The notes: a model not told the origin generated them from the letters alone. A DNA stretch of 64,000 nt from Saururus chinensis (GCA_035235625.1 CP141144.1:24177014-24241013), one strand, 5' to 3'. Positions 34,295 to 45,648 are shown, counted from the stretch's first letter. Program-made: numbers and translations.

Positions 34295-36860
34295 TTTGTA
34301 GTGCCCCATGTCTGCAGGCACCCAAAATTCGAGGCTAAACCCAGCCAGCGATTCAAAAAATTCTGAAATAAATTTATTTCTAGAGATCACCAGGATCCTC
34401 GTCCATGTGCAAGAGCTGTAGCAACCCTCAAACACTAATTTCAAAAAGAATTATAAGATTAATTACTTGTTTTTTGGATGGGGCCAACGTGGCCATGTCA
34501 TTGGTTGCTTACGTACTTATTGAATAACTTCTCCAATGTTTTTGCAATAAGATTAGATCTAGACATAGTTCTGCCTAATACTAAGGCTTTTTAACAAATA
34601 CAACATCATTTATACTATACTTAAGTATTTATATATCACAATTGAAGTAAAAAATAAAAGCGTCAACAAATCAAACAAATCATTCTTTCAAGAAATCTGA
34701 TGAATAAATCAGAGAATCAGATAAAACATCATTCACAGAATTTGATAAATAATTCAAAATCATATAAGGTATCATTCAAAGAGCCATGATACATAATGGC
34801 TTACTTCGGCACTCATGGGCATGAAAGCCAAAAGGATAGGAGCTTTCTCATGATGCTCGACACTTGTGCATGCGAAAACCAATTATTTCACTCAGTGGGT
34901 ATCCTTATATAAATCCATAATACCTAATGGTTCACCCCTACACTCATGGGGCTATAGGGGCTAAATTCGATTATTTTTCTCAATAGGTATCCAAGTCAAT
35001 AGCTTTGGGGCTATATATCAAATAACTACCCCTTAAATCCCATCATTCAAAATCCAAAATACTTGAAAGTCGAAGACCCCAAATTGATAGAGAATTCATC
35101 AATCAATCATATCGTTCAGCATAGCATGCATTCGTATAAGTCAACTATAAACATATACATTCATAAGCATGCATTAAAATTAGGGCTACATCTCGGTTCA
35201 ATTCCGGGTGGTTCCTGTTGGAACCGAACCAAACCGAGATAAGAACCGAAACCTAATGAGAACCGAACATTTTAATAAAATTACTTTTGAAAAAATTGAT
35301 ACAAGGTTTCAAGCTAGAACATTTATCATCCTCAAATACATAAAAGTATTTAGCATTAGGACTATGCCAAAAAAAACCAACATTTGGAACAAAATTGTTA
35401 CAAAATGTTGAGAGCCTAAACCTATTACACTCCCTTATTGACCCTGAGTAATAATCTGTTTCTCTTAGTATGAAGCTCCTACAACAAGTCCTCTTAATAT
35501 GAAGCTCCCCGATGAAGGTGCCTACATTGTTTTGTATGAACTACTCTGCTTAGGAGTTCGTTAATGTGAAATACTAGAGCATTTTTTTTAGAAAAAGAAA
35601 AAAAATGGAGCATTGAGGATTAATAGAGCAATGGACTTTTTGAGATTTATGAACTTCAAATGACGTAGAAGGAAATTTATGAAACTGGCAGTGGAACAAT
35701 TAAGAAAAAAGGGAATGTTGAGCTCCCATGTGGAGAAGAGATTTGAAGTCACTGTTGGAAGAATTACCATGGTAGGAGTTCATTGATTGCATCATTTGCT
35801 GGCTCACGATGGGCAAAATTTAAGGCGAAATGATGAAAAGAGGAAGGGTGTGTGCGGGGAAAATCTGTTAAAGCTCATAAATTTTGTGCTCATGACCCAT
35901 AATTGAATTCTGGACGTCTTCAAATCAAATCTCTCAAAGGCAAACTAACGGTCCATAAGAGGAATTCCTCTATTTTCACTATCTGATATGGCATTCTAAC
36001 GCATTGCAAAAAAAAAGAAGACCAAAGGAGTTGCATCGAACCCATACTTCGAGTATAGTCTGTTCGATCAAATCTCCCAAACAAAGAGGCTAGCACTCTT
36101 GCTTAGTAAGGAAACACAGTGGCCCGGGAACACATATGAGATACCCATGACACTGAACAAGCAGAGGATTTAGATCCAGAAGGAGAAAAGGAGGAGATTG
36201 TTGAGTTTGCATCCATTACCTGAAGTGGGATTGTAAAATCTTTCAATGAGAGATGACTATGCTTTTGCTGGAGCCACTGCTGCCAAAGAGGGTGATGGTC
36301 TTTCCAGAAGGTACACTGAGAGGAAAGTTGTCCCTCCAACAGGTTGGACCATTGGAGGGAGCCACCACAGTTAGGGGTGTTCACAGACGTCCAATGTCTA
36401 CGTCTAATAATACATAGAGCGGACAAATTTTTTAGTCAGGGGCTGACGTGGACATAGACCATTAAATTTGTCTGTCCTTGTAGGTGCCTGCGGACGTGGA
36501 CAAATTGTTGTCCATGTCCATAGATGTCCGCGTCCACCACCTAATTTGAAAATAATGCTTATCTATTTAGGGCTTGGTTAGGCAACACAACACAGAGTTA
36601 CTATTCACCAGAGCGCCAACATGCCGCCCTTGCTCTGCCTCTCGACCCTCTCCGAAAACCAACCAAAGTATACAACTTTACATCTCTCCAGCTTCTATCT
36701 GAATTGTAACCGTCTCCATCGGCCCACCATCGACCCCTCCACCTAAGAGCAACAATTTCTCTCCCCCCCAAACTAACTATGGTGGTGCCGTGAGCTTGTG
36801 GCGGTGATTCCTCTTCACCATAGTTGTCTCCTCCATAGTCGTTGATAAGCAATCTGGCAA

Positions 36861-37215
36861 GGAGACGGGATTTGTAGTGCTCCGGCTCATACCTTCGTGT
36901 TGTTGTCGCGCTGTCATTTTGCCACCGCTCCGCTGTGAATTTTCCTTCTGCAGCATCCGATCTCCCCTCTCTGTGAGTTTCTTTGCTTTCAGTTGATTTT
37001 CAGAATTTGTATTGCATCTGGCTGGACAGGTTTATGGTGCTGATGGTTGTTGCTAATCAGAATAGGGGAAGTGTGCATAGAGGTGTTCTTGCTCGGAGAT
37101 GGATTTGTGGTGATTTGGCTCATACCGTCGTGTTGTTGTCGTGTCGTCGATTTGCCACCGCTCCGCCGCAAATTTTACTTCTGCAACGTCCGATCTCCCC
37201 TCTCTCTGTGAGTTC
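36861..37215 (+). repeat. Two ~115-bp direct repeats in the hAT leader region
   Basis: The stretches 36861-36980 and 37095-37215 share GGCTCATACC, TCGTGTTGTTGTCG, TTGCCACCGCTCCGC and CCGATCTCCCCTCTC. They lie upstream of the transposase reading frames, in a position expected for a 5' UTR or first intron. Confidence 0.7.
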
Positions 37216-38169
37216 TCCTTGCGAATTTTGCTTCTGTAGCGTCTGTCTGGTTTATGGTAATCAGAACCATAAGAGTGAGTGCTTTCTCTGCTTACTCTTC
37301 CTTGGACCGGCTCTGCTCGTAACCGGGTTTTGTTGAACTAATTACTGAGTTGACCACAAAATCTATTTCATGTTCATATGGGCACCTCACATTCAACTCG
37401 TGCATTTTATTAAAAAAAATGATATTTATCGAAGTTCAATTTATCACAAACTTACACTGAAATCTTAGACACATTTTTTACTTCTTTTCATACAAGGATT
37501 TGTCCAACGTAGCCCTGAAATATTGTGTAGTGATCAAAATGTGTGAAGGCTTTGGCCAATACTAGGTCCTAATCAAATTGGATATTTTCGATCATAAGGT
37601 AATATATCAGGGCTACCTCTTTTTTGACGGCTATGTTGTTTGTGTGATAATCGTGGTTGTTGGATTGGATTTTTTTTGTTGGTCTTTGTGTCTTTAGATA
37701 CATATGAGTTAATTGTTATTTCGATATAGTGTAAAATATTTCTTATGTTTAGATGGGTTTGCTCTAAAATTTAATCTTATATTAGTCAAGCACTTTTTTT
37801 AGGATGTATTAAAAGTGTCTATAATATATTTTTTCGATAATTTACTGTTGGTATGCCAATGATCTAGGTAATCCTTCAGAAAAATAGAAAATCCTTAGAA
37901 GAGAATAGGCAAGAACTTTGCACGGTATGACAACCTAATCTCATTAAATTGTTTAATTGATTTGCAATATGTTTTTGCTTATTTGGTTTGGTGAATAAAA
38001 AATATTTCTTGCCCGTTTGTTGCATGCAATTATTATTTTTTGGCTTATGTTTGTTTTATGAATATGGTCTATTTATGATGCATAGAAGCTTTATTAATTT
38101 TGTTCTAACAATAATGATGTGTGATTGTTTTATTTAGGATTGGGTATTGGTTCTCATTAAGTTATTATT

Positions 38170-40398
38170 ATGTCTAGTCATAAAAGGAAAAGAGTTCTTG
38201 ATAGTCAAACTGAAATTGGCTCTTCAAGTCCAAATCAATCTACTATTGAAGTAGAAGAAAATCCACATAATGGGTTAGCATCAAGTGAAATTGGACCATC
38301 TACTGATACATTAGAAGCAACTAAAATCTCTATGTCTCCAAAGAAAAGTAAACAACTGATGAATCAGCTAAGGTCTCTCCAAAAAATAAAAGATTTACAT
38401 CCAAATGGTGGGATTATTTTATGAAACAAGTAGATAAAGATGAGAATCAATGGGCTATTTGCAACTATTGTTCAAAGAAGGTAGCCAGGGATACTAAAAA
38501 GATACTTAGAGCGGGATTGTCTTAAATATAAACAAGAGATGAGGAATACTCAAGTTAGGGGCCAACAAAATTTAGTATCGGGGGAGAAAAATAGTGATGA
38601 AACATGTTCAATTGAGACCTTCACTTTTAACCAAGAAAGAAGTAGAAGACAACTAGTTGAGGCTATCATATTACATGAGTATCCCTTTTTTATTGTGAAT
38701 CACCAAGGTTTTAGGAGATGGGTGAAGAATTTGCAACCAAGTTTCAGTTTGTGAGTCGTATAACTATTGCAAGAGAATGCTCAAAAGTTTATGATATTGA
38801 ATTTAAAAGACATTTGATGCTTTGGAGAAACTTGATAGTCGAATTAGTATGACAAGTGATTTGTGGACCTTTATTCAAAATATTGCTTATATTGTTTTGA
38901 CGGCTCATTATATTAATGAAAATTGGAAGTTCCAAAAGAGAATTCTTAATTTTTACAATGTTGAATCCCGTCACACAGGTGAGTTTATTGCTAACATTAT
39001 TTATGAAAAATGTGTGGATTGGAACATTGAGAAGAAAATCTTTGGTCTTGTATAGGATAATTGTAGTACTAATGATGTAGTGGCTCGTGAGTTCAAAGAC
39101 CATCTCCTCTATAGGGGTATCCTTGTGTTGGATGGTAGCTTACTTCATGTACGATGTTGTACACATAATTAACTTGATTGTGCAAGATGAGATAAATATG
39201 ATAAAGGATATTGTGGACATTGTACGTGAGAGTGTCAAGTATGTAAAATCTTCTCCACAAAGATCACAAAATTTTTACAAGCATGCCGAACTACTTAAGT
39301 TGTCAAAAAAGAAATTAGTTCTTGATGTGCCCACAAGATGGAATTCAACATATATTAAAATTGAAGGATGTATTTACTCGTATGGCTTCACTTGATTCTA
39401 AATATATTTTTTTCCCTTCCATACAAGAGTGGGAAAAAGTTAGAAGTGTGAATAAATGTTTGAAAGTGTTTTATGATTTAACCAAGGTTTTTTCGGCACA
39501 AATTATCCCACTTCAAACATATTTTTTTGTAGAATTTGTGAGTTGAAATGGTATTACAAGAATGGTACTTTGATATAAATGAGTTTATTTCATCAATGAC
39601 TACCAAAATGATTGATAAATTTGATAAGTATTGGGATGATACTTGTATGGTGTTAGCAATAGCTTCTGTTTTGGATCCTAGAATGAAATTGGGAATGGTT
39701 AAACTTTATTTTCCATTACTCTATGGTGAAGCATTGGGAAAGGTGAAAATTAAGGAAGTTTATGATGTTTTGGGGAGACTTTATGATGAATATGCTTCAC
39801 GGGCATATGGATCAAGTGAATTTGATAGTTTGGTTCTAAATAGTGAAGCATCTTCAAGTAGTGAGAGAATTTCAATTACTAGTGGTGGATGTGAGGCTTG
39901 GAGGAATAAGTTCACTAAGTTCATGGAAAGTAAGTCAAGTCAAAAGACAAAAGCCGAATATGAGCTATATTTGGAAGAACCTATTTTAAAAAATGTTTTT
40001 AGTGATACATTTAATATTTTGGCTTGGTGGGAAAAGTTTGCACCAAAATATCCTATCTTATCACAAATTGCAAAAGACATCTTGGCTATTCCATTATCCA
40101 CCGTTGCATCAGAGTCATCTTTTAATACGAGGGAGAGAATTATTAGTCAATCAAGAAACCAGATGAGCATGAAGACGGTTCAAAAATTGATATGTGCACA
40201 AAGTTGGTTGAGGGCTAAGTTTGAAGGTAATTATTAGTATGTTTAATTTGCTTTGGTTATATATTTTTTTAAGCTTATAGGATACTTTTATGTTGGATTA
40301 TCATTTGTTTTGTAGGTTTACCATTAGAGGAATCTAAGGGTGATGATTTAAGTATTTTTTATATTGGCTTAGAAGATGAAGATGAATTTGAAGTTTAA
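38170..40398 (+). pseudogene. hAT transposase, frameshifted and stopped
   Basis: Reading frames in order: a low-complexity N-terminus from ATG 38170; a BED zinc finger at about 38385-38530 (SKWWDYFMKQVDKDENQW and CNYCSKK); a central region with LDSRISMTSDLW, INLIVQDE and LDVPTRWNST; the DUF4413-like RNase-H-fold part (DKYWDDTCMVLAIASVLDPR) and the hAT C-terminal dimerisation domain (39960-40226, LAWWEKFAPKYPILSQIAKD, IPLSTVASESSF). A short intron (40227-40315, GT...AG) appears to lead to a last exon 40316-40398 ending in an acidic tail. The frame is lost at several points: a shift between the N-terminus and the BED finger near 38360, a stop TAG at 39053-39055, and further shifts near 38520, 38750 and 39130-39370. 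The last 229 codons are open. Autonomous hAT transposases of this type are about 650-750 residues. Confidence 0.9.
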
Positions 40399-42492
40399 TT
40401 AAAGTACTTTTGGTGGTAACTTTAATTATTAAATTCTTATTTTTTTATGATTTATGATTCATTTATGATGAGGAAAAATTATTTTTTTGTAGGAACAACA
40501 ATGAAGACTTGAGTTTATTGATCATTGTTATGGGATGCATGAGGAAGAACAATATTTTGGTGGTGAATTAGGTTTTTGTGTGAGAGGAACAATGAAGATA
40601 TCGGATTGTTGGAGAGTGAACAAATGTTATAGTTCCTTATGTGCTTTTAATGTTATTAATAGTTTTAGTTTTCTCTATAGGAGTGTTTTGTTGGATGTAA
40701 TATTTTGAAATTTTGGATTATGGTTATATTAAGTACTTGATAGTTATAGTTGACTTAATTACAAAGAAGACTTTGTTTTTGTTATAATTGATGATAAGAA
40801 TTTTAAAATTTTAGTCTTTTTTTAATTATGGGTGATTTTTAACTTATTTTAGCATTTGTATATGCATTTTTAGGTAAAAATATAAATATAGACCTTATGT
40901 AGCATGTTAGGACAGTTCTAACATGTTACATAAGGACTGTACATGTAAAAATAAGGATTTGGCTTAATTGTCCGCGTTCATCCATGTCCGTCCATGTCTG
41001 TGACGGACGGACTTGGACAATAGATGTTACAGACATTAGCGGACACGGACGGACGCAGGCAACACTTATTGAATTGGTGGATAGACGCACGCATTCCTCT
41101 GTCCGCGTCCATATTTGTCTGTGAACACCCCTAACTGCGGTGCTGCCTCTGGGAAAGGGACTGTGAGAGATTTGGGGGTGGAATGAAATTTAGGGTTTGG
41201 GAGTTAGGAAAGGTGGAAGACCGAAAGTGAGTTTGAAAGGGTTTTATATAAGTAGATATTTTGGTTCGGTTCAGTTTTGGTTTTTTTTCGTAAAACCGAA
41301 CCGAACCAAAATTTACTCAATTTTTTTTCTTTAGAACCGAATCGAAACCGAATTAGGAACCGAACCAAACCGAATCGTTAAATTTTGGTTCGGTTTTACC
41401 CAGTTCGGTTCGGTTCCAATTTTTTGGTGCAACCCTAATTAAAATGATAAAGTTGTAATTGCTTACTCCCATTAGATTTCTAGAAGAAGCTGTGGTTGGA
41501 GTTCTTCTTCCTTAAAGACATCCTCCCTTTAAGGCCCGAAGACAATAGGTGGAACCTCTATTTATTCTGAAATGCTTCTTCCTTTGTGGCTCGACGGTGG
41601 TAGACATAACCTCCCCTTACTTGAGAACTTTTCTTTTTTTACTGCCTAATAGCTGCGGACTAAGCCTCCCCTTACATTTATCTCATTACGGCCCGAAAGA
41701 TGGACAAAGCCTCTCCTTACCCGAGACATTTTTCTCATTGCAGCCCGAAGGCAACTGAGAGTCTCCCCTTACCTAGAAATATTTTTCTCATTGTGGCCCA
41801 AAGGCCGCAGATAGAGCATCCCCTTACCCTAGAACATGTCTCTCATTGCGGCCCGAAGGCTACAGATAGAGCCTCCCCTCATCCGGAATGTTTCTCCCCT
41901 CTAGAAAGGCTATCTATTTAAACTGACCCTCCCACAACATAGAGCACCCTCAATTTAACTAGGTTCACCTTTTAAACAGGCTAAAACGAGTTAAAAATGG
42001 GTAAGAAATGAAGGGGGTGAAAGTTCGAAGATTGGCAAAGTTAGAGAAAGCATATCAGAGAAGAGTCAAAAACTGGCTCAGAATGTCTCCTTCAAATGGG
42101 AGACACCCCTTTTTATAGGGTGTGGGGGTGTCAGATGCATGTCACATGACATGCATCCATGCGCTAGGTGTGGGCAGGCACAACATGGCTCGGTTGACCT
42201 GCCTAGTGCACATAAGTGGCTAACACACATTAGCAGCCTGCGTTAGTGCCTAATGCAGCTCTAACACAAAAATATTATTTTTTATGATATTTTTTCCTTT
42301 CCTTGTCTTTATTTGAAATTCATTTTTTTCAAATTTCAAACTTGTGTAACTCCATACCCCGAATTCAGAATTGCACGTTCTTAGTACCATTAGACTCATA
42401 TCAATGAGCCCTACAAAACATGATCATGAAAAGATACATTATCTTGTGAAATTAAAGTGGTCCCCACCCATAACATGCTTCCAAGTTTGTAA

Positions 42493-42640
42493 GAGGTGGT
42501 GGTGGTGGCATTGGTATTGGTGGTGATAGTGGCAGTGGTGCTAGTAGTGGCGGTGGCAGTAGTGTTAATGGCGGCAGTGGTGGTAGTGGTAGTATCGGAG
42601 GTGGAGGTAGTGGCAACAACAATGGTAGTGGTGACAAAGT
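42493..42640. repeat. GGT/GGC-rich trinucleotide tract
   Basis: Imperfect (GGT)n, for example GGTGGTGGTGGCATTGG, extending to about 42640. It begins exactly where homology of LTR b to LTR a ends. Confidence 0.8.
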
Positions 42641-43189
42641 CAACACTAAGAATATTAAAGCCATAAGTCTTTGATATATAGATTTTCTCTCGAATAGACC
42701 ATTTCCTTCTAGTTTTTATGTTAGTTTATCTTTCCATGCTGCACTAAACAGTGGAAACTAAGGGATTTTAAAAAGATTCCTTCATTTGTCCCTAGTTTCC
42801 ACCAATCTAAATGTACCCTTAATTTCTAAATCAAAATCAAGCATGAATATGAATAAGTTGTAGTGCTCCAACTTTTTAAATAACTTAGAAGTCAAAGTGC
42901 GATCAATTTATAATGAAAATGGGCCAAGATCAACCGTATAAAGAAGAGTAACTTTTCATTAATAATTACAAAATATAAGAAGGCTTAACATACCCTAACA
43001 AAATCAAAGCAGCACAATGTACATAATTAATATATAACAAAAGATCTTGACAAAATCAATCCAAAGCATAGATCTTTCAAAGTTCTACTGACTTTTTTCA
43101 TTAAAATCAACTTTTTCGTTCATACCTGCAGTGTCTGGGTGTGGGTGAGTATATTTATTATTAGTAGGTAGAGTTTAATTTTATTAATG
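42641..43189. other. Unassigned AT-rich DNA between LTR copies
   Basis: No gene or repeat end was recognised. It may belong to the internal part of the gypsy complex. Confidence 0.35.
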
Positions 43190-44857
43190 TGCTATAATGT
43201 AATGTATGATCCAAGACACATAAAACATTCTTATGATAATTCATACTTGAAAATCAACTTAAAATATGATTACCAACTAACAAAATCCAAACGTACTTCT
43301 TATACAAAAAGTCAAGTAAAATAGTCATTCGTGTAATCTGATAAAATTGGATAAATCATTCATAACAGAATTTGATAAATAATTTAAAATCGAATAAATC
43401 ATCATTCACAAAATGTCACCAATACCAAAACGACATACACCCGTCCTCGTAGGACAATGAGATCAAAATAAAAAAGATTTTCCCATGATAACCCAGGAGT
43501 CATAACTCCAATAACTTTTAGGCTTTATACCAAAAAACTACCCTTCAAAACCGATGATAGTTTTGGTCTTTATATCAAATAACTAACCTTCAAATCCAAT
43601 CAAAATCATTTGTAAATGTCATTCAAATTATAAGAAAATTTTAAAATTCATAGCACGATGAAATCCTACTAAGAGGTGTACAAGATGCTATTATTTTAGC
43701 ATTGCTCGACCCCTAAAGATAACTATTTATTCATAATACGAAAGAGTTACAGAAGTATGAGATCTAGTCATAGCACAAAATTAGAAGTTAATGCCACCTA
43801 CCCTTCGTTCTACAAATTCTGGCAGTTAGAGCCTTATCATGTTCACAGGCTTATGAGCAGCTAGCGAAACCTCCCCTTGCGTAGGAACAAATTTCCTTTT
43901 GAATTCGAAAATGGCAAACGGAGCTTCCCTTGCTATGGGACAGAATCTCCTTTCGGGCTTAGAAGCAGCGGACGGAGTCTCCCCTCGTCCTGGGACATTT
44001 TCTCGTTCTAGCCCAAAGTGACAGACAGAGACTCCCCTAACTCCGTTTCTTTCCCCCTTTTAGCTAACTCAAAAAATTTACCCCTCTATGATGTAGAGAG
44101 CCCTCAAATTAGCTATGATCAATTTTTCAATGAAAGAAACCGGGCGAGAAACGGCTTAGAAGTGGGAGACGGAAGTTAAGAAGACGGGATGGAATCAAAA
44201 CAGAGAAGAGGATTGGATACCCCCTCCCCCCCCCACCCCCCCCATCCCATTTTTATAAAAAAATGGACCCATTGGATGCACACCATGTGGTGCGTATCCA
44301 ATGGCTAAAAAAACCTTGCATCAGTACTGAAGCACGCACAATGCGTGTTAGCACTAATGCACTCAGGCCATGGCTCACCATGGCTTGGCACTGCACGTTC
44401 CATGCAATAGCAGTGCTGCATCAGCACAATGGCTTTAGGAGTGCTAAGGCAATATTTTTTAAAATTTTGTATCTATTATAAAACAAAATTTAAAACTTCA
44501 AATGAGCATAACTCCTTACCCCGAACTTTGATTTTTGTGCTCTTAGTATTGTTAGACTCACATTAACGAACCCTACTAAACAAGATCATGCAAAGGTACT
44601 TATCTAGAGAAAATAAAGTGAGTCCCGCCTATGACACATTTCTTGATGCCATAGCCTAAGATCTCGATGTCTAATTTATGCGTTGTTGCGCTTGATACAT
44701 TCATCTCTTAAAGCCCTTCAAGCAACCTTAGAGCTCCTTCGAATGAACCATGGTCAAAATATTCCAATTTTTTTAAAAAATGGTTATTGGGCCCTAAAGC
44801 TCGTTTATGGGCCCAAACATTTAAATTTTCAAAACATTAAAATTTCAGAGTGTTGCA
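43190..44857 (-). repeat. LTR c of the gypsy complex
   Basis: The minus strand begins TGCAACACTC at 44857. It contains a TATA box (TATAAAAA, minus) at 44250-44257, the minisatellite at 43840-44050 (about four units), and a palindrome block at 44269-44440. Blocks such as CTCCTTACCCCGAACTT and AGAATTTGATAAATAATT are shared with LTR a. It is more diverged than a and b are from each other. Confidence 0.65.
44269..44440 (-). promoter_or_regulatory. Palindrome block upstream of LTR c TATA box
   Basis: A 36-bp imperfect palindrome at 44269-44304 has arms CCATTGGATGCACACCA and TGGTGCGTATCCAATGG. GCCATGG-N4-CCATGGC follows near 44367-44383, with further GCAC/GTGC pairs. It sits on the upstream side of the minus-strand TATA at 44250-44257. 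Confidence 0.6.
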
Positions 44858-45640
44858 TAAGTATTCTCAACTACAAGCTAGAACTAATTTAGAGAAAATC
44901 AGTAACAAACTTCATGGCATAAATTATCTTTAGCATAGAACATCAATACCTTTTACATAACCATTTTATCTAAATCATAGAGAGTAGAATTAATGTGAAT
45001 ATCAAAACTACATATATCTATCATCTATAAGACAAATAAATCAACATAGGATTGAATTAACATAAAACCATTAAAAAGGAATCATTATTATACAATTTGT
45101 TATTCTTACAATTGATATCTAAATTAAAAGTAAAAAGAACTGATACTCATTAGTTTCATCAACTCTAATGTATAAGAAATCTCATTACTCCTTAAATGCT
45201 CCTTCACCTTCACCTTCTCTTCCTTTTTGTTTTTAAAAAATAGGTTGGAATCCTCTAATATCAAGTCCTATAAGTCTTTATATATGCATAAAGGTTATTG
45301 GAAGAGTACTAGTTGAAAAGTGACTCAAAACTGGCTTAAACTAGGAAACTATATGTTTAGCCAATTGATCACCTAACCAATCAATTGGGCAAAGTAACTA
45401 TAATTTTCGTCTCTTCATAGACGAATGATCTCCCTGCCTAGTCGATTGATCGACAATACTATTTTGCAATGAAAAATTTCGATGTTAGCCAATTTGATTA
45501 AAAACTCCACATAAGTCTTTTTTAATCTTATTATCCATAATATTTAATTATCTACATTATTTTAACTTCTAAACCAAATTAGAAAATAAAATAACATATA
45601 AATTGTACTTAACAATGTTCAAGTGACCGTCTACACGTCT
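44858..45640 (-). mobile_element. Family X LTR (copy 3), 5' and middle part
   Basis: On the minus strand it matches family X copy 1 through the TATA region (TATATAAAG at 45276-45284), AGTTTCCTAGTTTAAGCCA, and GCTTGTAGTTGAGAATACTT, where it stops at 44858. The remaining 3' part is at 31361-31655. A palindrome block precedes the TATA box: CCAATTGAT-N10-ATCAATTGG at 45361-45388 and GTCGATTGATCGAC near 45440. Confidence 0.6.
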
Positions 45641-45648
45641 ACCATATA

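Larger units (their letters stand above)
36372..41133 (+). mobile_element. hAT transposon with broken transposase, 4.8 kb, nested
   Basis: Terminal inverted repeats TAGGGGTGTTCACAGAC (36372) and its complement ending at 41133. The 8-bp flanks ACCACAGT (36364-36371) and ACTGCGGT (41134-41141) match at five positions, and all three differences are transitions, so they are probably a decayed target duplication. Subterminal regions have many GTCCGCGTCCA/TGGACG motifs. It encodes a hAT transposase (38170-40398). Preceding it is a ~115-bp direct repeat (36861-36980 and 37095-37215) that looks like untranslated leader with a pyrimidine-rich intron acceptor. Confidence 0.9.
35181..41437. mobile_element. 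Non-autonomous hAT transposon with perfect target duplication
   Basis: The left end TAGGGCTACA and the inverted right end (TAGGGTTGCA read from the right) are imperfect terminal repeats, followed by clustered GGAACCGAACC subterminal motifs on both sides. The 8-bp flanks ATTAAAAT (35173-35180 and 41438-41445) are identical, as hAT elements make. The homologous LTR a shows the empty site, ATTAAAAT once at 32521-32528. Without the nested element at 36372-41133 it is about 1.5 kb and has no transposase. A minus-strand open stretch near 36103-36426 has no recognised homology and may be captured DNA. Confidence 0.9.
34297..42492 (-). repeat. LTR b (5' LTR) of the gypsy complex, holding nested hATs
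   Basis: The minus-strand 3' end is at 34297 next to the PBS. The sequence 34540-35180 and 41446-42490 matches LTR a. It is interrupted by the hAT at 35181-41437. A TATA box (TATAAAA, minus) is at 42111-42117, and the minisatellite lies at 41520-41900. The outer end is replaced by GGT-rich DNA near 42493. Without the hAT it is about 1.9 kb. Confidence 0.75.
31656..44857 (-). mobile_element. Long-LTR gypsy complex inserted in family X LTR
   Basis: Three minus-strand LTR copies of one family (31823-33846, 34297-42492 with nested hATs, about 43190-44857), plus a PPT and PBS only about 450 bp apart. On the minus strand the outer end begins TGCAACACTC at 44857; family X sequence resumes at 44858. 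PBS and PPT identify it as LTR retrotransposon DNA, and the LTR starts (TGTTACAACCC, TGCAACACTC) suggest a chromovirus-like gypsy. No gag or pol sequence remains. It is old, broken and partly duplicated; LTRs a and b border GGT-rich tracts at their outer ends. Confidence 0.6.

Noticed and set aside
42452-42664. Proline/leucine-rich minus-strand frame
   Set aside because: Translation of a GGT trinucleotide tract.
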